Both the position numbers and the translations under genes were made by a program. A stretch of DNA of 64,000 bases from NCBI GenBank assembly GCA_003116995.1, contig BDSL01000080.1, forward strand, positions 454,063 through 518,062, read 5' to 3'. Positions 46,101 to 58,500 of this stretch are shown here, piece after piece. Position 1 is the first letter of the stretch; the number at the start of each line of letters is the position of its first letter. Under the pieces are notes generated by a model. That model saw only the letters and a list, made by a program, of their open reading frames with translations. It ran no database searches and was not told the origin of the DNA. This DNA is from Yamagishiella unicocca. Taxonomy: Eukaryota > Chlorophyta > Chlorophyceae > Chlamydomonadales > Volvocaceae.

Positions 46101-48362
46101 TGCGAGCTCCGGGAGGGGTGAGGGGCACGGGGAGGGGCGCGCCTGCGGGAGCGAGGAGTGCGAGAGGGGGTTTGGGAGCGAGGGGCAAGGGGGAGGGCGA
46201 GGGAGGGTTTGGGAGCGAGGGGCAAGGGGGAGGGCGAGGGAGGGTTTGGGAGCGAGGGGCAAGGGGGAGGGCGAGGGCGAGATGCAGGGGTTGAGGTGGT
46301 GAGAGGTGAGAATGTGTTTTTTCGGGGGAGGGCAAGAAGGGACTTGCTGGGTTGAGGGATGGGTCGTCCAGTGTAGAATGGGAGAGGCCGTGGTCGCCAG
46401 CCTGGCAGCCTACACGCGTTCAAAAGGTTGGAACTACCGGGGCTAAGTTGGAACTACCGGGGCTAAGTTGGAACTACCGGGGCTAAGTCGGAGCTACCGT
46501 GGCTAAGTTGGAACTACCGGGGCTAAGTTGGAACTACCGGGGCTAAGGATCCCACCCACCCACCAACCCACCAACCGACCCACCCCTGCGCCCAGGCGGC
46601 TTCGTCCACTTGCCTGGCTCCTACCCGCAGGCCAACCTGCTGTTGGCCTTCGAGTACAGCGGCGGTTGGCGTGACGTACATGGCGCTGTCGTGATGACGG
46701 TGCTCAACTACCTGCTGGGCGGCGGCAACTCGTTCTCCTCCGGCGGGCCGGGCAAGGGCATGCACAGCCGCCTCTACACGCGCGTGCTGAACAAGTACGC
46801 GTGGGTGCACTCGTGCGCGTCGTTCAACTCCACGTTCAACGAGAGCGGCATGGTCGGCATCCAGGTGCGTCGCGAGCCGCCGCTGCCGGGGGCAGGGGGA
46901 AAGGCGGAGGGCGCTGCAGGGAGGGGGATTAAACGATAATCCGCGAATCAACAGGCAGAGGGGCAAGGGACGTGTTTTGACGGGGCATGGTTTTGGGTTT
47001 CGGTGCCGATCGAGTGAGGCTGGCGGCGTACGGCATATATGCGGCGGCCGGCGGTTCCGCTGCAGTGACGCATCCATGACATCCATGCGGCTATGCACCA
47101 ACTACATTACAACTACGTCTCCCCAGTCGCGTTACCGGTTCTTTTTTTGTACCCCCCCCCGTCTGTCGTGCCGCCGGTGCTCCCGCCCTCCCTCCCCCGG
47201 CAGGCCGCGTGTGAGCCGAACAATGTGTACGACATGCTGCACACGATGTGCCTGGAGCTGGAGGCCGTGGAAAAGTAAGCTGGGAGGCGGGGAAGCTGTA
47301 GTAGTGTGCGCGAGATTCGCCGTTTAGACGATGAAATCTGGGTTTTGATGAAACCCAGACACCGCTCTGGCATGCATCAAAGCTGGCTGGCTGGCGCTCG
47401 GTGGGGCGGGCGGTTGCGCAGCCGTCCGCTAACGCGGAGCGCTTTCACCATTTGTTGCTACTTGTTGTCCTTTGTTTCGATTTGGTTGCCGATGTTGTCA
47501 TTGTAACTTGCTGCCAGCACCCTTCATCGCTGCCGCCTCCGCCGCACGCCGACCTGCTTACCCCGTCCGCACCCTAACATCTTTAACCCCTTTAACCCTT
47601 GCACCAACCGCTCCGTCACCCCAGCGGCACCAATCGCGTTGAGTTGGAGCGAGCCAAGCGGGCCGCCGTGTCGGTCATATGCAACGCACTGGAGTCCAAA
47701 GCAACGAGCGCGGAGGACATTGGCCGCCAGTACCTCACGTACGGGCACAGGTACGGCCGACGGCGGTTGGGCGGTTGGGACGATTGTCGCGCGGCACTGG
47801 GGCTTAGGGTCTCGGTCTGGAGGTCGATTGTGTTGCGGCGGGAAGCTGCTCGCTCGGCCCCGGGGGATGGCTAGACCTTGACTGGCCGATGGAATGGGTT
47901 AGGGGGGTTTAGGGGAAAGGTGGTCCCACTGCCCTGGGATGGTGGGACGTGCTGGGGTCCGAAGCGCCTCGCCACGTGGCTCCCCTGGAGTTCTGCGCTG
48001 CAACTTGCTCGTTTGTGGTACTGGCAGCACCGTTGGGGGTTGGCTCGTTTGACAGCACTGCGGAGGCTCGTGAAGGTCAGCGCCGTGAGCCGTTGCCGCA
48101 ACCGACGCCACGTGGGGGCGTGTTGCTGGCTTACCCGTCTTCTCACAACCACAACCGCAATTGCAACCGTAACCGCAACTGCATTACCCTCAACGCCCAC
48201 AGGATCAGCGGGCGGACGTACGTGGAGATGCTCGAGGCGGTGTCGCAGGACGACATACGGCGATTCGTACAAAAACTGCTGTCGTCCAAGCCATCCCTCG
48301 CGGTGTACGGCGACATGACGCATACCATCGACCCCTCGGTTCTCAAACGGCGGTACGGCTGA
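43173..48362 (+). CDS. MPPA: Mitochondrial processing peptidase, alpha subunit
   Basis: Non-catalytic substrate-binding subunit of the MPP heterodimer that removes presequences of imported mitochondrial proteins; M16B family. Ten exons: 43173-43484, 43564-43630, 44005-44078, 44541-44588, 45333-45500, 45850-46090, 46596-46864, 47204-47274, 47625-47750 and 48203-48362; 511 residues. The N-terminus (MGLRRAALRLLRGETR, then SLRCFSSS) is an Arg-rich mitochondrial presequence. TEITVLDNGVRIISE opens the peptidase fold. The region that carries HxxEH in catalytic M16 enzymes here reads CLGFKATAHRST, so zinc ligands are absent as expected for alpha. The glycine-rich loop GGGNSFSSGGPGKGMHSRLY marks the alpha subunit. 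Introns hold several minisatellites. A TGTAA at 49122-49126 could be the poly(A) signal, giving a long 3' UTR. Confidence 0.95.
43711..43740 (+). repeat. Intron-resident dispersed element fragment, MPPA intron 2
   Basis: GGTTCGAGGGAAACCCGTGG then ATGTCC, the same 5' block as at 56045-56080. Confidence 0.6.
44690..45195 (+). repeat. Duplicated block and 21-bp minisatellite in MPPA intron 4
   Basis: A block of about 55 bp (core GACGCGGTCGGTAC then AGGTGCATGCGCCCTGTCGG) occurs at 44690-44745 and again at 44890-44947. From 45058 to 45195 a 21-bp unit (GCCTTGGCGGAAGGGCCGGG plus G) repeats about six times. Confidence 0.8.
46165..46270 (+). repeat. About 37-bp purine-rich tandem repeat, three copies, MPPA intron 6
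   Basis: Unit beginning GGGTTTGGGAGCGAGGGGCA and continuing AGGGGGAGGGCGAGGGA. Confidence 0.85.
46427..46546 (+). repeat. 20-bp tandem repeat, six copies, MPPA intron 6
   Basis: Unit GTTGGAACTACCGGGGCTAA, with one variant unit (GTCGGAGCTACCGTGGCTAA). Confidence 0.92.
46935..46958 (+). repeat. Degenerate dispersed motif C, MPPA intron 7
   Basis: GATAATCCGCGAATCAACAG resembles the core at 6116, 34959 and 36822. Confidence 0.4.
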
Positions 48363-49567
48363 GGTTGGGTGGCCTGTGCCTCTCCCCACCCAGTGCCGAC
48401 CCACCGGTTTCCCTCTCAGACCCCTCAGTGCACCGTACACCGTTTGCATGATCCCTAGCGCATGGTCGGACGCCAGCCGAGCTAGGGGGGCCAGCGCAAA
48501 GGTGAAGAAACGAGCTGGCACGTTTGGACGACGGACTCCGCTGAGAGCTCAGCCAGGGCCGCAGGGCCACGGGAGGAAAGGTCGCAGTGTTGACTGTGCG
48601 ACTGTGGTCAGAGGGACCACCCTACGCGTTGCCGGGCCCTGCCGCGACCCTGCTACGGCTGCTGCTGCGCTGCTGCTGCGCTGCTGCTGCGCTGCTGCTG
48701 CCTCAGTGGCGATGAAGGGCTTCGGAGCGGACGAGCGTTGTGCTCCGTGAGGGCGGTGGACGTAGCGGCTGCTACAGGCTGGGGCTGCTGCAGGCGCCGC
48801 TGCTGTCCAGTACGGGGTTGCACTGCCTTCGCTTTGGCGGCGCTGGTTGAGGGCTGATTGGGGCCGCTGCTTGTTGCGTTTGTCATGGCTGTGGACGAAC
48901 GCTCCGGGTGGATCGGGGAGGGCGTATGTGGACGATCGGACTAGGATTCGCATCGCGGCGGCAATGGCGAAAACGAAGCAGCTCGCATTGGTTTGGGTGG
49001 TGTTACTGTCCGAGGCAGCCGAGATGGCTGACTAGCGATGAAAACGAGCCCCCAGCCTAGGGCATTTGAGCCAGGTGCACTGTGTGGTGGTGTCTGCTGT
49101 CATTTGGCGCGTTTCCCACCTTGTAACGACGCTATGAACGCAACGCCCGCTATCATATATCTGCCAATGGCTCAGATTGGAAGGCCATTCACGAGTCTTG
49201 GGCCCGTGCCGTGGCTTAAAAGTGAGGCGACCGTCCCGGGGGGTCACTCGGAGAAGGTTCTGTCTGCAGTCAAATGGGTGGCAAAATTCATCAGTAGACA
49301 AGCAGGATAATTAGTTTACATTGTTTCTACGGCTGTGCATCATCCACAAAATGCGAAAACGGCCAATCAGCTTCCCGCAAGTGGTCACATCGACATTGCT
49401 TGGCCCGTTGGCCGGGAGAACAAATTATTCGTTTACAGTAGTAATCTAAAAATCCGCATTAACAAAGTAGGATTTCATATTTGGACGCAACTACGCGTCA
49501 CTGGCTACTACGTGTGTGCACCCCACCACCACAAACGCCTGGCCATTATTACACGGTAGACGCTTTG
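48363..49567. other. Intergenic between MPPA and SPP
   Basis: 1.2 kb with an impure CTG/GCTGCTGCGCTGCTGCT run at 48657-48702 and no recognised gene. It must contain the MPPA 3' UTR and the SPP promoter. Confidence 0.45.
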
Positions 49568-52500
49568 ATGTTGGCCACCGGCCAACCCCTCGCCCGGCCT
49601 GCGGTAGCCCGCAGGGCCGGGCGGAGTGTGCTGCCGCCCACCCGATGCCCGCTGAAGCCGTTTGCGTCCTTGGCGAAGGCGCCGATGAATCCCTATCGCG
49701 TCAAGCCAGGAGCTGGCGTGCTAAGGTGAGGTCTGCGGGAAGTCGAAGACTCGGGGGCAGGCCACCCACGAGGCGGCGGAGGGCAACACCTGGTTGCGCG
49801 GAGGGACGCCGTGAGCCAGGTGGCACCTGTAACGGCTGACCCCATAACACGGTTATGCAATTTATTTATTCCATTGCGTTTTGCCGATGTCGAGGTCTCG
49901 AAGCTCAGGTTGCTTGTGGTATCGACCTGCTGTGCTACACAAATAAATTATTGAACTTGACACCGTGCTTGTGAAACGGTACCACAAGATGACATGCACA
50001 AATGGTGCGGTCCTGCTAGCCCGGACAAAATAGGCAGGGCTTCGTCGACCAGACGGCGTAAAGCGGATCCGTTCCCAGTTGGTTCCTTCCGACCCAGGCG
50101 CGCACATACGCTTCATACATGCGCTGGCTATCCAATCGGCATGCAAATTGAACTTGCCGCCTACGCTTTTGCCTCATCGTGCACCCCGATGCACCCGATG
50201 GCAGGCCGGCGCCTACGCCCGCTGCTGCCGCGTCCAGCGTGTTCGGCCAACGACGCGTCAGCGTTGCTCGGGACCAGCAGCACCGCCGGGCAGCTGGAGC
50301 GGGACGCGGTGCGGCTAGCTCGGGGCCTTGGATCCATGTGGCCGCCTACCGTCGCGGTGCCACGCTGGTGGTGTGCTCAGCAATGGTGGGTGCACACAAC
50401 ACACCTGGCCAGCATAGCACAACTCCACATACCCATACAAAAGCACCTCGCAGGGAAATGGGGTTGGCAGCCTGCGGGTGCTCAGCGGGGTCCGTGCGGG
50501 CTACCACACTCAATTGGAGCCCCATTTGATTAACGGCATCTAGCAATCCTTCGCGCGGAGGGGATCTATGGGCGGGTGGGCGTCCCACCCTGGAGCTCGG
50601 AGATTAGCGGCAGGTGGCCAGACGCTCCGAAACCCCTGTCGCGTTGGAGGATGACGGCGATTCAGCGGGACAGCGTGTCGGCGTTGGGGTTTTGTGGACG
50701 GTGGTAGGCACGACGCACATGTCTGTGGGCAGGGGAAGGTGTGTTTCGGAGCTTATTGGCCAGGCAGCAGGTTTGAATCGCTGGAAGCAAAAGTGCCAGC
50801 GTCAGGTCGGGATCCTGACCAAGTGCTCGTGCGGGCCAGCGGTGGATGAAGGGTGCTGCAGGGTAGGCGGTGCGTGAGGGCTCCGGAGCGGGCTCCGGAG
50901 CAAGGAAGGTAGCGGCGGTGCGTATCGGTATCTACGGGTCAGCAGGCCTCGTGGTGGGGGTGGGTTAGTGGCAAGGTGCGGGGAGGTGGGGCGAGAAGGG
51001 GCGACACGGTGGGGCTTCATGCGTGTGCCGGGTGCGTGGGTGGGTGAGTGGATCCGTGCGGTATTTTTAGCGCTAAGCTAAAAACACTCCATGGACGGCG
51101 CGCGCGTGTTGTGATGCTTCATATTGGGAGATATGAAAAGCGACGGGCGATGGGAAAGAAAAAAGGAAAGCATATGATCGGTTGGTGGGGGTGAGCATGG
51201 GTGTTGGCGTTTTGGCCATCTGGGTTGGGCGCGGACGGCGGCTGCGGTGCGTTACCAGGTACGGCAGTGGGGCCGCTAGGTGTGGTGTGTGGGTGCGGGA
51301 GGGGGAATGACTCTACCGGTGGATGACCGGCACTAGCAGCAGCGGATGCGGGGAGTGACAGGGTAACGGTCTGGTGGTGGTGGTGGTGGTGCGGGGTGGC
51401 GAGAAGACCCGGTTACAAACATAGGAAACGGAGGGCAGAAAGTTGCCACTGGTGAATAGTCTTCGGGCACGCGTTTCAGTGTGCATGCGTTCCAGGATTT
51501 GGGTTGACTATCCGCGAAGCCTGTGGGTGCGGCCCCTCGACGGCTTGCTGGAGGAAAAGAAACAAACTAAAGGAAAAGAAACAAACTAAAGTGGTTCGGC
51601 ACCTGGGACGCTTGTGGGAGCACCGGTGTGGTGGGCTGGACATGGGGTGAGGTGGGGGGCTGGGGCTGAGACCGGATGCACATGCCGCCACGCGGTATGT
51701 CGCCCGTTGTCGCCCAGGGGCGCACTGAGCGGTGGGCCGCCCACCTGCCTTGCCTTGCCGGGGTAGCATCCGGCCGCAGGAGGGCAGGTCGCGGGCTGGG
51801 CGCCGGGGGGAGGGGGCTGGGCGCCGGGGGGAGGGGGCTGGGCGCCGGGGGGAGGGGGCTGGGCGCCGGGGGGAGGGGGCCGGGCGCCGGGGGGAGGGGG
51901 CCGGGCGCCGGGGGGAGGGGGCCGGGCGCCGGGGGAGGGGGCCGGGCGCCGGGGGGAGGGGGCCGGGCGCCGGGGGGAGGGGGCTGGGCGCCGGGGGAGG
52001 GGGCTGGGCGCCGGGGGGAGGGGGCTGGGCGCCGGGGGGAGGGGGCTGGGCGCCGGGGGGAGGGGGCCGGGCGCCGGGGGGAGGGGGCCGGGCGCCGGGG
52101 GGAGGGGGCTGGGCGCCGGGGGGAGGGGGCCGGGCGCCGGGGGGAGGGGGCTGGGCGCCGGGGGGAGGGGGCTGGGCGCCGGGGGGAGGGGGCTGGGCGC
52201 CGGGGGGAGGGGGCTGGGCGCCGGGGGGAGGGGGCCGGGCGCCGGGGGGAGGGGGCTGGGCGCCGGGGGGAGGGGGCTGGGCGCCGGGGGGAGGGGGCTG
52301 GGCGCCGGGGGGAGGGGGCCGGGCGCCGGGGGAGGGGGCTGGGCGCCGGGGGGAGGGGGCCGGGCACCGGGGGGAGGGGCTGGGCGCCGGGGGAGGGGGC
52401 TGGGCACCGGGGGGAGGGGGCTGGGCGCCGGGGGGAGGGGGCTGGGCACCGGGGGGAGGGGGCTGGGCGCGGCAGCATCTGTGGGGCAGCTGTGCAGGCT

Positions 52501-55500
52501 CGGGTCGGGGGAGCGGCCAGGTGGGCTGTGCCCCTGGAGGCGTGGATCAGCTGCAGGGCACCTGGGGGCCCAGGCGCCCGGCACTTCATGATGTCCATGT
52601 GTTGCTTGTGGGAGGAAGGGGGAGGCGGAGGGGCGGGGCCGGGAGGGCGGGGTAGCTTATGCATACCGCCCCCAGAGCGCACGGCGTTGGCCCCGTACGG
52701 CACCCCGCCACCGCTGCCGCCACCGCTGCCGCCACTGCTGCCGCCACGCGAGGGACGCGCGACTGCACTGTGCCCCTGCCTCCCGCCTGGCTGGGTGACA
52801 ACCGGACGACCATGTTCGCCCACCATGTTCGCCCACCACGCTCGCCCACCATGCTCGCCCACCATGCTCGCCCACCATGCCCAGGGCCGCACCACAACCC
52901 CGGGGATGCCGCCCTGTCGACCATGTGGCGAGGGCCGAGCGCGTCTCATCCCAACCACCAACCACCTCCGCTTACCGCACCCCCACGGCAACCCGCAAGC
53001 AACCTCTTTCCTCCCCTCCCCGCTCAGCGAGCAACCCCTGTCCGCCCCTCCACGCTCTAACGCGCCAACCCCCTCCCCAGGCCCCCACTGCCGCCGACAC
53101 GGCCGCGGTGAAGAGCCTGCTGCACTATAAGATCAAGGCGGAGCCGGAGCTGGTGGTGGGATGGCTGGAGAACGGCATGCAGTGAGTACTAGGCCGGGCC
53201 GGGGGGGGTTGGGGTCCTCGGGGGTGGGTGGGGGCAGGAGGAAACGAAGGATCTGACGGGCAGTCGGTATGGGCGGCTTCGGGAGCCGCTTGCGGCTGTT
53301 ACGGTATCCAAGGCGGCCGGCACCAGGTTGCCTGCAGCCTGCAGTCCCGCATCGGCGCGCGGGCGGCACGCACCGCATTCATTGCCGGCGGGTTGGTGTC
53401 CGACAGGCGCCGCGCTTCACCTGCGGGGCTGCAGGCAGCGGCCCATCGGAAGCTGGGGGCCAACCGGGGCCTAGTAAGCGCGGTTTTGAGGCTGAAAGAA
53501 CGCAGAGTGTGCGTGATAGGGTCGGGAGAGGGGGTGGGGGCACCCGGGGGGTGGGGGACCGAGCCTGGACTCGCAGGCAGCTGTTGGTGGCCGAAGTGTT
53601 GTTGTTGTTGGTGGTGGTGGTGGGCGGGGTCTTGCCGCCCTAAGGCCCTATGTATGTACTGAGCCCTTCCGTGTCTCAACCCATGGTGCCGTACCCTCCC
53701 CTGCCGTACCCCCGTACCCCAAGGTACGTGCTGCTACCCAACAAGCTACCTCCTAAGCGCTTCGAGGCGCACCTAGAGGTGCACGCGGGGTCGGTGGACG
53801 AGCGCGAGGACGAGCAGGTGGGCCTGCACGTGTACGTCGTACCAGCGATGGACGAGCGGCTGCCCCCCGCGCCCAGCCCCCTCCCCCCAGGGCCCAGCCC
53901 CCTGCCATGTTAGGGAAACCGGAGCGGGGACCGGGAAGGGGGTGTCCTGCTGCCAGGGGGTGCCAGGGGTTTTAGGGTTTCGTTGCTGGTGTGGGAATTA
54001 CAACAGAGAACGCAGCGCCTCACGACGGGCGGGTGCTGGGCGAGAGAATGTTGGTGGGGCAGGGGTTGCTGGGTGCGGAGCCGGGTCGGGCAGGGGGCAG
54101 GAGTGGTGCCGTGTGGGGAACCAGCGTGGTGTGGTGTGGGGCGATGTGGGGTGGGCTTCGAGCGGCACGGGGTCCATGGTGATGAGCGTGAGGCACGAGG
54201 GCAGCAGCCGCACTGGGTGCTGCCTCACCGGGTGCGGCATTCTAGGGGGCGTGCTGGCTCGGACGCCAGCGCACTGGGTAGGACAGCCAAAGGCCTGCCG
54301 GGATTTGAACCCGCGCGCGCAGCGAGTCGCGGCCGCGCGCTGGGAAGTACCTTTCGCCCCAGCGGGCGGACGGAAGCGTAGCCGTAGCCCGGTGAAGTGC
54401 CCGACAGCCTGTGCGTGGGTCGATCCGGCCCGCCGAATGACGTGTATGACCTCCTATGGCCGCCCCACCCTCACCCGCACCTGGGCCCGTCCCGTCCCCT
54501 CCCCTCCTCCTCCCCGCCCCCTAACGCCCCCCCCCAACCGCCGCCTCACCAACCGCCAACTGCTCAGGGCGTGGCCCACCTGGTCGAGCACGTGACCTTC
54601 CTCGGCTCCAAGCGGCGTGAGGACCTCCTGGGCACCGGCGCGCGCGCCAACGCCTACACGGATTTCCACCACACAGTGTTCCACGTGCACGCACCGGCGG
54701 TCAACGGCATTACCGGCCAGGCCATGCTGCCGCAGGTCGGGGCGGCGGAGGGGGCGGGGAAGACGGCACGTGCGTGTGTATGCGTGTGTGTGTGTGTGTG
54801 TGTTTTGGTGTCAAAGTACTGGGCCGCTGTTACCGCTTCCCTACCCTGCCTGTCGCGCATGGGTGCGGTGTGTTGGCTGACCGCTAAGCCTCGCGAACTC
54901 CACGGGACGATGAAAACAGCCCCGGCGGCGCGTAGCGCACAGAGCCCGGTTCGTTTGTATGTGTCCCGATCCTCCCAACCTCCCCCGATGATGACATACA
55001 CGTACATGCAGCTCGACACATAGCACCTACACCAACATACACGCCCCTCCCCACACACACCCTCACACCCCCACACGCACATGTCGCAGGTGCTGGAGGC
55101 GCTCGAGGAGATCGCCTTCCAGCCGCAGTTCTCCGCCTCTCGCATTGAGAAGGAGCGCAAGGCGGTGCTGGCTGAGGCGCAGATGATGAACACCATCGAG
55201 TACCGGGTGGACTGCCAGCTGCTGACGTACCTGCACGAGGAGAACGCGCTGGGGTGCAGGTGGGGCTGGAGGGAGGGGGGGGTCATGGGGATAGGGGTGC
55301 CGATGGTGGGTCATGGGGGGAGGGGGGGGGTGCGAAAACACGGGGCGGTGGAGATCATGGTGGCGGGGGTGCCAGTGGTGCCTGCTGCGGCGGCTGCTAT
55401 TGCGGCTGGCGAGGACAGGGGGTGAGCTGTTTGCCGTGCCCCCACGGCGCCTTCACACGCCCTGCTGGAAGCGATGTCACGTCTCAGCCATCACACATGA

Positions 55501-58500
55501 CACCCAGTTGCCGGCCTCCTCCCGCTGCTCCGCTTCGCCAAGCGGCGTCATGTATAGAATGTCTGTAGTCTTTCATATGGCTGGTAACGCCGCGCCTGCG
55601 CCTGCCTCCGCCCCTCAGGTTCCCCATCGGCCTGACGGACCAGGTCAAGTCCTGGCCGCACGACACCCTCAAGGGCTTCTGGGAGCGCTGGTACTTCCCG
55701 GCTAACGTGACTCTGTACGTGGTGGGAGACCTGGAGCGGTCCACACAGGACACCATCCGCCTCATCGAAAAGACCTTTGGGAGGGTGGCGCCAGGCAGGG
55801 AGCCGCCGCCGGTGGCGGCGCTGCCGCCGCCGCTGCCGCTGTCCGCGGCCGTGGCTGCGGCCAACGGCAATGGCAATGGCAATGGCGCCAACGGCAACGG
55901 TGCTGCTGCTGCTCAGCTGGGGCCGCTTAAGGTGAAGCATGCGGTGCGGCCGCCGGTGCAGCACAAGTGGGGCTTCGGGCCCTTGGCGCCAGGTGGGTGG
56001 GGTGGGGTTTTGAGGTGGGTTTGGGGTGTTGTGTTGTGTTGTGGGGTTCGAGGGAAACCCGTGGATGTCCGAAAAAACGTTGTGTTGTGGGGTGGGGTGG
56101 GGTGGGCTTTGGGTTGCGGGGAAAGCGACTCGTAACCCCACATCGCAACCCCCCGCACCGCACCCCACATCGGGCCCCCCCCTGTACCCCACTGAACCTC
56201 ACATGACCGCATGCGTTTGTCCCTCGCTCCCCCCCCGCTCCCCCCCCTTCTCTTATCAAACCCCCCCGCTACCGCCCCCTCCGCCCAGGCGAGCGCCCCG
56301 CGGAGGTGAAGGTGTTCCGCCACCCGCTGCTGCAGCACTTCATGCTGTCCGTGTTCTGCAAGCTGCCCATCCAGTCCATGACCAGCATGGCGCACCTCAA
56401 GCAGCTGCTCATCTTGCGGATCATCCTGTCGGTCTTCCAGTTCAGGATCAACGGGAGGTGCGTGTGCCGTACCGTGTGTGTAATCGCGTGGCCTGGGCGT
56501 AGCCCTTGGAGTTGCGCGGCCGCACATGCTGCGCCGAAACCCGGAAGCATGCTGTACGACACACACTTCGGTACTTCCCTGGGAACCCCCGGCACCAAAC
56601 GTCCCTCCACCCTTGCTGCCGCCTTACCTCTCGTCACCCTCTACCATCCCTCAACCCCCCGCCGCTGCCCGCTGCCCGCTGTACGGCAACAGATACGTCA
56701 CCGGTCAGCCCCCCTTCCTGTCCATCGCCCTGGACATCAGCGACTCGGGCCGCGAGGGCTGCGCCGTGTCCACACTGACCATCACCTCGGAGCCGGCGGA
56801 CTGGCAGGGGGCGGTGTCGGTGGCGGTGCAGGAGATGAGGCGCATGCAGCGGCACGGGCTCACGCAGGGTGAGAGGGGCTCGAAGAAGACCCGTGGATGC
56901 CCGAAAAACCCGTGGCGGGGCCGGGGGCGGGGTTGAGGGGCCCCGCGGGTGTTTGTTCTATAAGGGAATCCGCTGGGGGGGCGGGAAGGAGAGGAGAGAG
57001 GGTGCTGATGCGGGGTTGAGGTCGGAGGGGAGAGATCGGAGGGGTTTAGGGTTTAGGGGGGTTTAGGGTTTAGGGTTTAGGACGCAGTTCCATGGGGTTT
57101 GGGTGAGCGTGCAGGGCACGCTGCGTGGCGGGGTGGCGGGAGCAGCTGAGCACTGCGTTGCATGGGGGGGTTGGTTGAGCCCCAACCGCAACCTTCCGGC
57201 CCCAACCGTCAACCGCCTCCCAACCAACCTTCAGGCGAGTTCGACCGCTACCGCCAGGCCATCCTGAGGGACTCGGCGCAGCTGGCGGAGCAGGTGAGGG
57301 AGGTCGGGTGGTGGTGGGGAGGTCGGAGGGAGGGGCGTCCGTAGCCTGATCAGGCTTGTGATCAGGCTCGTGCGGGCTTGGTAGGCCTGGCTGACCTTGT
57401 GACAGCGGCAGTGTGTGTTGGCATTTGGCAGTCACGGCAGGGATCACAGGTCCCTCCAGGTCCCTCCATGAGACCCCATACGCTGTTGGCTGCAGCGAGG
57501 AGGGGGTGCGGAAGGCCGGTGCCGTGAGTAGTTCGCGCCAGCCGACGAGGCAGCCCGCCACCCGGGAGTCCGCTGACGGCGCTGCAGTCGCCACGCATCG
57601 CGGTCCACGCCTCTCATCCCCTCCCTACCGACACACGTACACATATACACATATACACACACACACACAACCCCATGGATTTGCGGAATAATAATACGCT
57701 CTCCCCGATGTCTTCGCCCCCCCCCCAGGCCAACAAGATCCCCTCCGTGGACACCCTCAACTTCGTGATGGAGTCGGTGGCTTGCGGCCACACAGTGATG
57801 GGTCACAGGGACGCGCACGAGGCGATGAGCACGGTGGCGGACGCGGTGAGGGGGGGCTGGAGGGGGGGCTGGAGGGGGGGCTGGAGGGGGGGCTGGAGGG
57901 GGGGCTGGAGGGGGTTGGGCGGGTGCCGGGGGCGTCTGGAACCCCTGCCGGGCGGTAGCGGGAAGGGTTATGCCACCGAGAGGCTAAGCCGGCACGCGCG
58001 CGGGAGTAAAACATCGAGTGGATCTACGTTATTTTTCAAATCTCTGTGTTTAGGTTCAAATCTCTGTGTTTAGGTTCAAATCTCTGTGTTTAGGATAACG
58101 AGGGGGACCTTGCCCTCAACCCACGACCTCCTCCCTCCCTGTCCCCTGAACCCCGCCTTCCCTGTCCCCTGAACCCCACCCCGCCCCGGCCCCCCTGGAG
58201 CACAGGTTGAGCTGTCGGAGGTGAACGCACTAGCCCGCAGCATGCTCACCTTCGCGTCCGACTACGGCGTGGAGGAGCAGGTGCTGGCGGCGGCCAAGGA
58301 GCAGGAGGCGGCGGAGCCCGGGTCGTGGCCGCACCTGGGGCCCACCCGCTGCACCTCCATCGTGGCGTGTGTCCCGGCGTACGTGGACGAGACGGGGGCA
58401 TCGGTCAGCACGGCCGGCTCGGCGGGCCGGGGAGGCAGCCTGGGCGCCGCGGGTGGGTGGTCGGGGAGTGTGTATGGGTGGGGGAGAGGGGGGGAAGTGT

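Noticed and set aside
48657..48702. CTG-type repeat considered as a poly-Ala/Leu coding exon
   Set aside because: It lies 300 bp beyond the MPPA stop codon, has no splice context, and is open in several frames merely from its composition.
51567..53130. Very long open frames on both strands (474 and 484 residues), Pro/Ser/Ala- or Gly/Arg-rich, reminiscent of algal wall proteins
   Set aside because: They are translations of the 21-bp minisatellite in SPP intron 2. A period divisible by 3 keeps all frames open, and the real SPP exons flank it in phase.
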